Shown: positions 1-7,655 of the stretch, in pieces
Layout: every line of letters begins with the position of its first letter
Numbering within the stretch: the first letter of the stretch is position 1
NCBI GenBank assembly: GCA_963755705.1
Contig: CAVWKW010000001.1
Coordinates: forward strand, 1,364,001-1,428,000
Reading direction: 5' to 3'
Length of the DNA: 64,000 nt
DNA from: JBARDN01 sp963755705
Lineage (GTDB): Bacteria; Desulfobacterota; Binatia; Binatales; Binataceae
Program-made: the position numbers and the translations under genes
Notes under the pieces: generated by a model
Told to the model about the DNA's origin: nothing
Database searches by the model: none
Seen by the model: only the letters and a program-made list of their open reading frames with translations

Positions 1-238
1 CCAGCGGATTGACCGGCGCCGCCGCGTCGGCAATCGGCGCATGCGGACCGTAGACGTCCGTATGCCCGTCCTCGATAAACGGCGGATACGCGAGCCGATA
101 CGCCACCAGGCTCGAGCCCGCGACCCACAGAATCGCCGCCGTGCCAATCATCGCAACGCCGATCCATCCGAAGCTACGCGCGTTGCGCTTCACGTCCTCG
201 GGACGCGGTCCCTCGGGACGATTTAATGCTCCAGCCAT
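1..238 (-). CDS. Partial membrane protein of unknown function, cut by the window start
   Basis: An open minus-strand frame starts at ATG 238-236 and runs off the left edge without a stop, giving 79 residues that begin MAGALNRPEGPRPEDVKRN. A single hydrophobic segment at about residues 23-47 follows a positively charged stretch, so it is probably an N-in membrane anchor with the rest outside the cytoplasm. After the anchor comes an acidic, proline-containing stretch with no motif I recognise. It is divergent from the methyltransferase gene that begins at 378, with about 140 bases between them that would hold both promoters. No function can be assigned. The coding call rests on the open frame and the typical anchor. 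Confidence 0.5.
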   Translation of the reverse strand, partial: MAGALNRPEGPRPEDVKRNARSFGWIGVAMIGTAAILWVAGSSLVAYRLAYPPFIEDGHTDVYGPHAPIADAAAPVNPL

Positions 239-377
239 TCGATTATCGTGTCGTGATCATGAGCGCGGTGGCAAGCGTGGGTTGTCCAGAGCGAGGCGGC
301 TCCATATGCTGCTTGGCGGACCCGGGGATTGACTGCGACATATTTCACGAGAGTGAGCGCGCCAAGAGCGAGTGCCA

Positions 378-1178
378 ATGGCTGACTGGCAACCCGATCT
401 CTATAATCGCTTCCGCCGTTACCGAGCGGAGCCGTTCGAGCATATCCTCGAGCGTCTTCCGATCGCCGGCGGAGATACGATTGCCGATCTCGGATGCGGC
501 CCAGGCGACAACACGGTCGAGCTCGCGCGCCGTCTCGCCTCTGGCAACGCGCGCGGAATCGATCTCTCGCCCGCGATGATCGCGGCGGCCGAGAAGCTCC
601 GCGCCGGACTGCCCGAGGATTTGCGCGCGCGCCTTTCTTTCGCGGTCGGAGATATCGCGCAACCGGGAGATGCGCTCGCCTACTCGATCATCTTTTCCAA
701 TGCAGCCCTGCAATGGCTTCGCGACCATCGAGGTGTTCTTTCGCGATGGTTCCGCGCGCTCGCCGCTGGCGGCAGGATGGTCGTGCAGATGCCGGCCAAC
801 GAATCCGAGACCGCCAAGATGGAGCTTTCGGAGATGGTGCTCGAGCCGCGCTGGGCCGCGATGCTCGGTCCGGTCGATCGCCCATTCAGCGAAGTCCCAC
901 CGCCGGAGCACTACCGCCGCGTCCTGAACGAGATTGGATTCGCCGAAGTTGATTGCTACTACCATACCTTCCATCATCCGATGAATTCGCCCGCCGAAGT
1001 CGTGCAATGGTACCGCTCGACCGGATTGCGTCCTTTCCTCGACGCGCTTTCCGCTGAGCGGCACGAAGAATTTCTGAACGCGTACGGCCAGCGGCTCGAG
1101 CGCGCCTACGGAACTTCGGGTGCGATGACGTTCAATTTCAAGCGCCTGTTCCTATGGGGCCGGCGGCCCGCCGTCTGA
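378..1178 (+). CDS. tam: Trans-aconitate 2-methyltransferase-like SAM-dependent methyltransferase
   Basis: A class I S-adenosylmethionine methyltransferase of 266 residues. It opens with MADWQPDLYNRF, the style of N-terminus seen in Tam proteins (W-x-P-x-L-Y), and has the SAM-binding glycine motif DLGCGPGDNT near residue 40 followed by GIDLSP (acidic loop) and a QWLRDH segment. Tam methylates trans-aconitate, a toxic by-product of the citric acid cycle. Length agrees with the family (about 250-260). An upstream GTG at 372 is in frame, but ATG 378 matches the family start. The stop is followed after one base by the next gene, so the two are probably co-transcribed. Substrate is inferred from family resemblance only. 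Confidence 0.8.
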   Translation: MADWQPDLYNRFRRYRAEPFEHILERLPIAGGDTIADLGCGPGDNTVELARRLASGNARGIDLSPAMIAAAEKLRAGLPEDLRARLSFAVGDIAQPGDALAYSIIFSNAALQWLRDHRGVLSRWFRALAAGGRMVVQMPANESETAKMELSEMVLEPRWAAMLGPVDRPFSEVPPPEHYRRVLNEIGFAEVDCYYHTFHHPMNSPAEVVQWYRSTGLRPFLDALSAERHEEFLNAYGQRLERAYGTSGAMTFNFKRLFLWGRRPAV

Positions 1179-1179
1179 C

Positions 1180-2220
1180 ATGGCACGCAGCACCATCACT
1201 CCCGCATTGGTCGCGCACGGCGGCGCGGGCGCAATCCCGCGCGCAGGCGCGACTGACCGGCCCGAGCGCAAGCGCGCGATGCTCGAGGCGGTTCGCCGCG
1301 GCGCCGATATCCTGCGCCACGGCGGCAGCGCGCTCGACGCCGTCGCCGCCACGATTATCGCACTCGAAGATCATCCGCTGTTCAACGCCGGCACCGGCTC
1401 GCTGTTGACGATCGACGGAACGGTCGAGATGGATGCCTCAGTAATGGTCGCCGGCGATGCGACCGAACCGGCGCAGGATGCTCCCGCGGCGATGCGCGCG
1501 GGAATCGGCAGCGGTGCCGGACGAATCTCGGCCGGCGCGGTCGCCGCGGTCGGACGCGTGCGCAACCCGATCCTGCTCGCGCGCGCCGTGATGGAAAATA
1601 CCCGCCATGTGCTGATGGTCTCACAGGGGGCTGAGCGCCTGGCACGCCGCGCCGGCGTGCCGATGTGCTCAAACGAGGATCTCATCACCGACCGCGCGCG
1701 CGAGCGATGGCGTGCGGCGCAACAGAACGTCCGCTTCGGAATTTCGGGCGCCGCTCCCGGCCACGGCACCGTAGGCGCCGTGGCGATCGACGCGCGCGGC
1801 AGTATCGCGGCCGCGACCTCGACCGGCGGAGTTCCCGGTAAAATCGCGGGCCGGGTCGGCGACTCCGCGATTATCGGAGCGGGCACCTACGCCGACTTTT
1901 TCGGCGGCGCGTCAGCCACCGGTTATGGCGAGGCGATCATCCTGACCTGCCTCTGCCGAGAGGCAGTCCGCTCCCTCGACGGCGTCGCTCCGATGATCGC
2001 CGCGCGCCGCGCGATTACCGATCTGCTCGGAGGCGCAAACGCCGACGGCGGAATTATCCTGGTCGATCGGCGCGGAAGAATCGGCTTTGCGCATAACGCC
2101 TCGATGCAGGTGGGGCTATACGACTCCGCCGGCCTCCGCCATCTGTGGCCCGATCCGGCAACCGCGCAGAAAGCCGCGTCATCTTCGTCGCGCCGGACCA
2201 AATCCTCGTCGCGGAAATGA
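1180..2220 (+). CDS. iaaA: Isoaspartyl peptidase / L-asparaginase (Ntn hydrolase)
   Basis: A 346-residue plant-type asparaginase/isoaspartyl dipeptidase. These enzymes are made as a precursor that cleaves itself before a threonine, which becomes the nucleophile. Here the cleavage motif is PGHGTVGAVAID, with Thr197 as the expected nucleophile, and the downstream ATSTGG segment is the usual substrate-binding part of the beta subunit. The N-terminal VAHGGAGAIP and NAGTGS motifs are also typical. Likely role: removing isoaspartyl dipeptides and asparagine, in the cytoplasm or periplasm (no signal peptide seen). The last 20 or so residues are Ser/Arg/Lys-rich and probably unstructured. Its stop overlaps the start of the glycosyltransferase gene (ATGA). 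Confidence 0.87.
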   Translation: MARSTITPALVAHGGAGAIPRAGATDRPERKRAMLEAVRRGADILRHGGSALDAVAATIIALEDHPLFNAGTGSLLTIDGTVEMDASVMVAGDATEPAQDAPAAMRAGIGSGAGRISAGAVAAVGRVRNPILLARAVMENTRHVLMVSQGAERLARRAGVPMCSNEDLITDRARERWRAAQQNVRFGISGAAPGHGTVGAVAIDARGSIAAATSTGGVPGKIAGRVGDSAIIGAGTYADFFGGASATGYGEAIILTCLCREAVRSLDGVAPMIAARRAITDLLGGANADGGIILVDRRGRIGFAHNASMQVGLYDSAGLRHLWPDPATAQKAASSSSRRTKSSSRK

Positions 2221-3959
2221 ACGCCAATCCGTCCCAGACCGGCGCGTCCGCCGCCGATCGCACCGGCCGCCCCGCGCTTTGGCTCGTCGCTGCCGCCGCG
2301 ATCATGGCGTTCGTGGTGCTGAGCCAGGGGATCACGGCGCCATTCCAAAAGGACGCCGAACCGCAATCCGCGCAGTGGGTTCAATCCGTGGCGCGCGGAC
2401 ATCTGATGGCGCCGCGCGACTACTACGGTTACCTGGTCGAAAAACCGCTCCTCTATTACTGGCTGTCCGGCGCCGCAACGCGCCTCCTGGGTGGAACCGC
2501 GACTGAGGTCAGCGCGCGAATCGTCTCGCTGCTCGCGGGGGCCGCGCTCGCGATCGAAGTGCTGTTATGGACCGCCGAAAATCTTGGCGCAGGCGAGGGC
2601 TGGCTCGCATTTCTGTTCCTGATTGCCACTTACGGATACTCGTCGCGCGCGACGCTCGGACTGACCGATATGCTGATGACGTTCCTGATTATCAGCACGC
2701 TGTTGATTCTCTATCCGCAACTCGACGGTCCGGCGTCGTACCCAAGAACTTTCGCCGCGATCGTGGTCCTGCAACTCGCGGTGCTGACCAAGGGCCCCAT
2801 CGCGGCGGTTCTGACCGGGTTGGCAGTGGTGATCTATTTCGTAATCACCGGCCGAAACCCGCTCGCACTTCTGCGCCAGCGATGGGCCTGGATCCTCGCG
2901 ATCGCGGTGGTAGTCATAACCGTCGGATGGTATTGGCTGTGGTTCACGCTCGGGACCTGGAAGACATTCCCGATCTTCATGACCGAGAATTTCGGCCATT
3001 TTCTGTCGGCCAAATATGGCGGCACCGGCGAGGCTGCGCGTCCTCCATGGTATATCGCGGCGCGCCTGGTCGGCGGCGCGATGCCGATAGTTCTGCTGCT
3101 GCCGGCCGCGATTGCGGGGTTCATCACCGGAGAAATCGGCGGCGCGCGGCGCAGGCCGCTCGCCTTTCAAGCGAGCCTCGCGATCGCGGTGATTGCGTTC
3201 TTCTCGGTCGCGAGCGCCAAGCGCGACGACTATATCCTGCCCGCGCTGCCGGGAGTCGCGATTTTATGCGCCTCGCTCTTCGTTTTGACCGAACCCACCG
3301 CCGGCCGCGCACGCTGGGCGATTCGCCTGCGTGGCGCAACGGTGGCCATGATCGCGATCGCGATGCTCTCGGCGCTCGCGGCGGGAATCGCGCTTGCGGT
3401 TACGCACGCGCACATGAGCCTTCACCTGCAATCGAGCGACGCCGACGAGCTGGCGCTCTACGTCCACGGATTCGCGACGATGCGCCTGGGCTATCTGATA
3501 TTCGCGCTCGCGGTGATTGTTGGAGCGATCGCGGCAGGCGTCGGCCTCGCGCGGCGCAACACGATCCTCGCGGGCGCCGCCGTCGGAATCCTTACACTTT
3601 GCCTCTCAATGCTCGCAAACGCGATCTTGAGGCCCGGGCTGGCGTGGGAGCGAAGCGCAAAGACCTTCGCCTTCATAGTCCAAGAGCAAATCGGCGCCGC
3701 GCCAATCTTTGTGGTATATCATCCGAACTACGATTTTTCGTTCTACTACGGAACCGACGCCCCTCCCTTGATGGGCCGTCATCGCCAATCTCCTCCGCCG
3801 GGCGTCCAATCCTACCTGATCGCCAACGACACCGAACACAACGCGCTCGCGCCGCAATATCGCGATCGTCTGAGGCTCGTCGTGAAATCCCATCTGTTAT
3901 GCCGCGACGGCCCGCTAGCCCTGTACGCAATCGGACGCGAACCTCAACCTCTGCACTGA
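2217..3959 (+). CDS. Glycosyltransferase family 39 (ArnT/PMT-like) integral membrane protein
   Basis: About 580 residues with roughly a dozen hydrophobic segments, an N-terminal transmembrane helix, then a first periplasmic loop with FQKDAEPQSAQW and KPLLYYW. That arrangement (acidic pair in loop 1, E/K-P-P-L-x-Y-W after it) is the GT39/GT83 signature of ArnT and related transferases that use a polyprenyl-phosphate sugar donor on the outer face of the inner membrane. A soluble C-terminal part of about 100 residues contains a YHPNYDFSFYYG segment. ATG 2217 overlaps the upstream stop (ATGA), which I prefer to in-frame starts upstream. Acceptor and sugar are unknown. An ArnA-type decarboxylase lies 12 kb away, so an aminoarabinose-like or pentose donor is possible but unproven. 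Confidence 0.8.
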   Translation: MNANPSQTGASAADRTGRPALWLVAAAAIMAFVVLSQGITAPFQKDAEPQSAQWVQSVARGHLMAPRDYYGYLVEKPLLYYWLSGAATRLLGGTATEVSARIVSLLAGAALAIEVLLWTAENLGAGEGWLAFLFLIATYGYSSRATLGLTDMLMTFLIISTLLILYPQLDGPASYPRTFAAIVVLQLAVLTKGPIAAVLTGLAVVIYFVITGRNPLALLRQRWAWILAIAVVVITVGWYWLWFTLGTWKTFPIFMTENFGHFLSAKYGGTGEAARPPWYIAARLVGGAMPIVLLLPAAIAGFITGEIGGARRRPLAFQASLAIAVIAFFSVASAKRDDYILPALPGVAILCASLFVLTEPTAGRARWAIRLRGATVAMIAIAMLSALAAGIALAVTHAHMSLHLQSSDADELALYVHGFATMRLGYLIFALAVIVGAIAAGVGLARRNTILAGAAVGILTLCLSMLANAILRPGLAWERSAKTFAFIVQEQIGAAPIFVVYHPNYDFSFYYGTDAPPLMGRHRQSPPPGVQSYLIANDTEHNALAPQYRDRLRLVVKSHLLCRDGPLALYAIGREPQPLH

Positions 3960-3996
3960 GTTTGCCCGTCCGCGGGGGAATCGGTAGATAAAGATC

Positions 3997-4212
3997 ATGG
4001 CTGACCAGATCGAAAAAGCTGAACGCGCGATGAGCGTCCTGATGCGGCTCGGTATCGCCGCGATTCTGCCGCTGTGGGCGCTCATCATGATCGTCCTTGG
4101 ACTCGAATACCGCTCGATCTGGTGGATCGGAACCGGCGTGATCGTCGGCGCGGTCGGCCTGCTGTTCCTCGCCGGAAGTCCGCTGGCCGATTTGATCATG
4201 AAAGATCGCTGA
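3997..4212 (+). CDS. Small two-helix membrane protein
   Basis: A 71-residue protein with a charged N-terminus (MADQIEKAERAM) and two hydrophobic helices at about residues 16-36 and 41-63, ending in LIMKDR. It looks like a small inner-membrane hairpin protein. I do not recognise a named family. It follows the GT39 gene by 37 bases and precedes the FmdB-type gene by 6-15 bases on the same strand, so it is probably part of the same transcript. Codon use resembles the neighbours. Confidence is based on length, codon pattern and the clear helix pair. Confidence 0.6.
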   Translation: MADQIEKAERAMSVLMRLGIAAILPLWALIMIVLGLEYRSIWWIGTGVIVGAVGLLFLAGSPLADLIMKDR

Positions 4213-4227
4213 CCCTAGATGCCGAAG

Positions 4228-4563
4228 ATGCCGATTTTCGAATACCAATGCGCGCGATGCGATCGGATTAGCTCGCACGTCGTGCTGAATCCGAAAAAAC
4301 GCGAGCGGCGCGCGTGCCCCGGATGCGCCTCAACGCGGCTCAGGCGCGTGATGTCGTCTTTTGCGATGCACGAGAGCGAGTCGTCGCGCCTCGACAATTT
4401 CGACGCGTCGAAGCCGCGCGACGAGAGCTTCTATCGCGATTCGCGCAACCTCGGCCTGTGGGCAAAGAAGCGCGCGAGGCAGATGGGCGTAGATCTCGGG
4501 CCGAAATTCGATGCCACCGTCGAGAAAGCGCGCACCGGCAAATTAATCAAAGAAATGGAATGA
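4228..4563 (+). CDS. FmdB-type zinc-ribbon protein
   Basis: A 111-residue protein beginning MPIFEYQCARCDRI, the standard opening of FmdB-family putative regulators, with a second cysteine pair in CPGCAST. The four cysteines would bind one zinc. The remaining 70 residues are charged and rich in Arg/Lys (AKKRARQMGVDLG) and may be helical. In-frame ATG 4219 would add three residues, but family members begin at MPI, so I chose 4228. No ribosome site decides between them. Role is unknown: FmdB proteins were first linked to regulation of formamidase/amidase operons, but most are uncharacterised. It lies in the small-gene run ahead of the nuo operon. Confidence 0.7.
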   Translation: MPIFEYQCARCDRISSHVVLNPKKRERRACPGCASTRLRRVMSSFAMHESESSRLDNFDASKPRDESFYRDSRNLGLWAKKRARQMGVDLGPKFDATVEKARTGKLIKEME

Positions 4564-4695
4564 CCCGCAGGATTAGGGATTGCAGCAGTACCGCGCCGCG
4601 TTGATAATGCGCATCGCGGTCCGCGTCGCACACTCGCGATGCGCCCGATGTGATAGAATCCATAAGCGGGCCGACCAATTGAGGGCTCGAGACTG

Positions 4696-4956
4696 ATGAG
4701 CGACGAGAAAGACCGGCTGGGCGACAAGTTTCACGATGTGGAAGCTGCGCGCGAATCCGAATGGGCGCGCAAGCATGACCAGGAGCTGCTCGATAAAATG
4801 CGCGCGCGGACCAGCGCGGCGCTCAAATGCCCCAAGTGCAGCAGCCCCCTGGTCGAGCACGAGAAGGATGCGATCGCGATGCAGACCTGTCCCAATGGCC
4901 ACGGCGCATGGCTGGATGCGCAGGTACTGGAAAACTTAGCGAAATCAACCAAATAG
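4696..4956 (+). CDS. Small zf-TFIIB-like zinc-ribbon protein
   Basis: An 86-residue protein. The N-terminal half is a charged helix (DKFHDVEAARESEWARKHDQ) and the C-terminal half is a zinc ribbon with CPKCSSPLVEHE and CPNGHGAWLDAQVLENL. The W-L-D/E-x-x-E-L-E ending is the hallmark of the zf-TFIIB family, although here the second knuckle is C-x3-H (CPNGH) in place of C-x2-C. No partner can be named from sequence. It is separated from the FmdB-like gene by 132 bases and from nuoA by 138 bases. Confidence 0.65.
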   Translation: MSDEKDRLGDKFHDVEAARESEWARKHDQELLDKMRARTSAALKCPKCSSPLVEHEKDAIAMQTCPNGHGAWLDAQVLENLAKSTK

Positions 4957-5007
4957 CGCGCTTTCTGGACATCGCCGCCGCTTAGGCGCTACTGTTATAA
5001 AGAAGAA

Positions 5008-5075
5008 ATGCTTAAGCATCGCAGTGACTGCGAAAAGTGATGCTTCTTGACAGTTTGATCCGCGCCAACTAATTG
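5008..5075 (+). promoter_or_regulatory. Candidate nuo promoter with overlapping palindromes
   Basis: Upstream of nuoA there is a perfect 12-base palindrome (ATGCTTAAGCAT, 5008-5019), then CGCAGT-g-ACTGCG (5020-5032), and an AAGCATC/GATGCTT inverted pair (5014-5020 with 5039-5045). They run straight into a consensus -35-like TTGACA at 5047-5052. A -10 could be TAATTG at 5070 (17-base spacing, weak) or ACTAAT at 5068 (15-base spacing). The layered symmetry next to a -35 suggests an operator or a structured leader. No regulator is known. The -10 is poor, so the promoter call is tentative. Confidence 0.35.
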
Positions 5076-5094
5076 AGGAGTCGGTAATCGCCTC

Positions 5095-5481
5095 ATGTAT
5101 CTGAGCTTCAGCGTGCCTCTTGCCCTGACCCTGATCGGGATCGGCTTCGTCGCGTTGATGTTCGGCCTGCAGAAGCTCCTCGCGCCCAACAATCCTTATG
5201 AACGCAAGCTGATTCCCTACGAATGCGGAGAGCCGCCGACCGGCCGCGCCTGGATTAACTTCAACGTCCGCTTCTATCTGATCGCGCTAATCTTCGTCGT
5301 GTTCGAGGTCGAGGTCGCCTTCGTTTACCCAATCGCGACCGTCTATCTCGATTGGGTGAGAAACGGCGCTCGGGTCGCTGCGCTCAGCGAGATTCTGGTT
5401 TTCCTGCTGATCCTGTTTGTCGGCCTGGCCTACGTGTGGGTCAAACACGATCTCGAATGGATCAAAAAAGTTCCTGAGTAG
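5095..5481 (+). CDS. nuoA: NADH-quinone oxidoreductase subunit A
   Basis: A 128-residue membrane subunit of complex I with three transmembrane helices. The diagnostic matrix/cytoplasmic loop carries YECGEPPTGRAW and is followed by FNVRFYLIALIFVVFEVEVAF, matching NuoA/ND3, in which this loop lies near the quinone site. It is the first gene of an eleven-gene nuo operon. A GGAG lies about 14 bases before the ATG, which is further than usual. The C-terminus ends DLEWIKKVPE, typical for the family. The preceding 138 bases carry a possible promoter and palindromes. Confidence 0.95.
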   Translation: MYLSFSVPLALTLIGIGFVALMFGLQKLLAPNNPYERKLIPYECGEPPTGRAWINFNVRFYLIALIFVVFEVEVAFVYPIATVYLDWVRNGARVAALSEILVFLLILFVGLAYVWVKHDLEWIKKVPE

Positions 5482-5502
5482 GAACTGGGACGATAATTCG
5501 TT

Positions 5503-6021
5503 ATGTCGTTGCTCAATACTCTTCCGGATTACGTGCTCACGACCAAAACCGATGAGTTGCTTAACTGGATGCGCAAATCGAGCATCTGGTACATGCTGTT
5601 CGGCCTCGCCTGCTGCGCGATCGAGCTGATGCATACCGGCGGCCCGCGCGCCGATATCGAGCGCTTCGGCGCCACGCCGCGCGCCTCGGCGCGCCAGTCC
5701 GATCTGATGATCGTGGCCGGCACCCTGACGCTCAAGATGGCGCTGCGCACGCGCCTGCTCTACGACCAGATGCCCGATCCGAAATACGTCATCTCGATGG
5801 GCTCATGCGCGAGCTGCGGAGGCCTGTTCCAGCTCGCCTACTCGGTCTGCGACGGCGTGGACAAGATTCTGCCGGTTGACGTCTACGTTCCCGGATGCCC
5901 GCCGCGGCCCGAGGCGCTGACCGAAGGACTGCTCAAGCTGCAAGAGAAGATCATGACCGAGCGCTGGCTATCGCGCGGAAGCGCCAAGAGCGCTCATCGC
6001 GAGGATGTGACTGCGGCCTGA
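5503..6021 (+). CDS. nuoB: NADH-quinone oxidoreductase subunit B
   Basis: A 172-residue peripheral-arm subunit that holds the terminal iron-sulfur cluster N2, the last electron carrier before quinone. The four ligands are visible as the tandem pair Cys37-Cys38 (LACCAIEL), Cys102 (MGSCASCGG) and Cys132 (VPGCPPRPEAL). There are 21 bases between nuoA and this start, and nuoC begins two bases after its stop. The short N-terminus lacks extra domains. Length is normal for the family. Confidence 0.96.
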   Translation: MSLLNTLPDYVLTTKTDELLNWMRKSSIWYMLFGLACCAIELMHTGGPRADIERFGATPRASARQSDLMIVAGTLTLKMALRTRLLYDQMPDPKYVISMGSCASCGGLFQLAYSVCDGVDKILPVDVYVPGCPPRPEALTEGLLKLQEKIMTERWLSRGSAKSAHREDVTAA

Positions 6022-6023
6022 GG

Positions 6024-6533
6024 ATGGAAGCGCTCGCGATATATCAGCGGTTGACGGAACAGTTCGGCAACAAGATTCTGGAAACCGTTACGCAGAAGCT
6101 CGATTCGTTCTGCGTCGTCGATCCGTCCGCAATCGTCGAGGTCGGCGGCTTCCTGCGCGACGATCCCGCGCTCGCGATGGACTGCCTCTCAAATCAGAGC
6201 GGCGTCGATTACAAAGATCGAATCGAGGTTGTCAATCATTTCTTTTCTTATAAGCATCGCCATGGCGCGGTGCTGAAGGTAAAGCTTCCGCGCGGAAATC
6301 CCGTCGTCCACACGCTCGAGAATCTGTGGGCTTCCGCCAACTGGATGGAGCGCGAGATTTTCGACCTGCTTGGCGTCACCTTCGAAGGCCATAGCGATAT
6401 GCGCCGTATCCTGCTGCCCGAGGATTGGGAAGGCTTTCCGCTGCGCAAGGATTTCGTCGAGCCGCTCGAGTATCACGGCATCTCAACCGTCCGCGAAAGC
6501 CCGATTATCCGGCTCGACCCGAAGGCCAAATGA
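6024..6533 (+). CDS. nuoC: NADH-quinone oxidoreductase subunit C
   Basis: A 169-residue subunit of the peripheral arm (30-kDa type), separate from NuoD rather than fused as in E. coli. The core contains NHFFSYKH, RGNPVVHTLENLWASANWMERE and the family signature FDLLGVTFEGHSDMRRILLPEDWEGFPLRKDF in its C-terminal third. ATG 6024 lies two bases after the nuoB stop, so the upstream in-frame extension inside nuoB is not used. It overlaps nuoD by ATGA, consistent with translational coupling of C and D, which bind each other. Confidence 0.94.
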   Translation: MEALAIYQRLTEQFGNKILETVTQKLDSFCVVDPSAIVEVGGFLRDDPALAMDCLSNQSGVDYKDRIEVVNHFFSYKHRHGAVLKVKLPRGNPVVHTLENLWASANWMEREIFDLLGVTFEGHSDMRRILLPEDWEGFPLRKDFVEPLEYHGISTVRESPIIRLDPKAK

Positions 6534-7648
6534 GCACCCTGCGCACAGAAGAAATGACCCTCAACATGGGCCCGCAGCATCCTTCGACCCACGGAGTTCT
6601 GCGCTTCGTGGTGCGCGCCGACGGCGAGGTGATGCGCGAGGCGGTGCCCGATGTCGGCTACCTGCATCGCTCGATCGAGAAGATCGCGGAGAAAGTCGGC
6701 TACCACGGCTTCATGCCCTACACTGATCGCGTCGATTACGTCTGCGCGATGTTCACCAATCAGGGCTGGGGCATGGCATGCGAGCGGCTTGCCAATATCG
6801 AGGTTCCCAAGCGCGGCGAGTACTGCCGCGTGATCGCCGCCGAGTTCAACCGCCTGGCCTCGCATCTGCTCTCGGTCGGAACGATGGCGATGGATATCGG
6901 CGCGATGACGCCGTTCACGCACGCGATTCGCGAGCGCGAAATGATCAACGATCTGATCGAAGAGCTATGCGGCGCGCGCCTGACCTTCAACTATATGCGA
7001 ATCGGCGGCGTCGCGTTCGATCTGCCGCCCGGATGGCGCGAGAAGGCGCTTGCCTACCTCGATCACTTCGATCCGATTCTCGAGGAATACAACGCGCTCA
7101 TCTCGTACAACAAAATTTATATCGAGCGGCTGGCCAACGTCGGCGTGATCACGCTCGAAGAGGCAATCAACTACAACCTGGTCGGCCCGAACCTGCGCGC
7201 CTGCGGTTTCAAATGGGATGTCCGCAAGGATATTCCCTACTCGGTCTATCCCGATTTCGAGTTCGACGTTCCCGTCGGCAACGGCCAGTGGGGCAAGCTC
7301 GGCGACGCGATGGATCGCTACATGGTCCGGATTCGCGAGATGGCCGAGTCCTCGAAGATCCTGCGCCAGGCGCTAAAGCAGTTGCCCGCCGGGTCTGTGC
7401 TGGCGAAGGTGGCGCGCAACTTCAAGCCGCCCGCTGGAGAATGCCAGATTCGCGTCGAGTCCGCGCGTGGCGATATGGGATGGTACGTCGTCAGCGACGG
7501 CACCGGCTATCCGTGGCGCGTGCATGTGCGCACAGGTTCATTCGCCGCGATGGGGATCACGCAGAAACTCAGCCGCGGCCTGATGATCGCCGACCTGGTT
7601 ACTCTCATTGCGAGCCTCGACGTTATCGCGCCGGAGATCGATCGCTGA
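6530..7648 (+). CDS. nuoD: NADH-quinone oxidoreductase subunit D
   Basis: A 372-residue 49-kDa-type subunit that forms the quinone-binding pocket with NuoB. It starts MSTLRTEEMTLNMGPQHPSTHGVLR; the GPQHPSTHG segment carries the histidine that contacts the quinone head group. Downstream are RSIEKIAE, DRVDYVCAM, MDIGAMTPF and the C-terminal ESARGDMGWYVVSDG, all typical. The last residues APEIDR match the usual V-D-R ending. Start ATG 6530 overlaps the nuoC stop. Slightly short at the N-terminus compared with mitochondrial homologues, normal for bacteria. Confidence 0.96.
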   Translation: MSTLRTEEMTLNMGPQHPSTHGVLRFVVRADGEVMREAVPDVGYLHRSIEKIAEKVGYHGFMPYTDRVDYVCAMFTNQGWGMACERLANIEVPKRGEYCRVIAAEFNRLASHLLSVGTMAMDIGAMTPFTHAIREREMINDLIEELCGARLTFNYMRIGGVAFDLPPGWREKALAYLDHFDPILEEYNALISYNKIYIERLANVGVITLEEAINYNLVGPNLRACGFKWDVRKDIPYSVYPDFEFDVPVGNGQWGKLGDAMDRYMVRIREMAESSKILRQALKQLPAGSVLAKVARNFKPPAGECQIRVESARGDMGWYVVSDGTGYPWRVHVRTGSFAAMGITQKLSRGLMIADLVTLIASLDVIAPEIDR

Positions 7649-7655
7649 GACGGGG

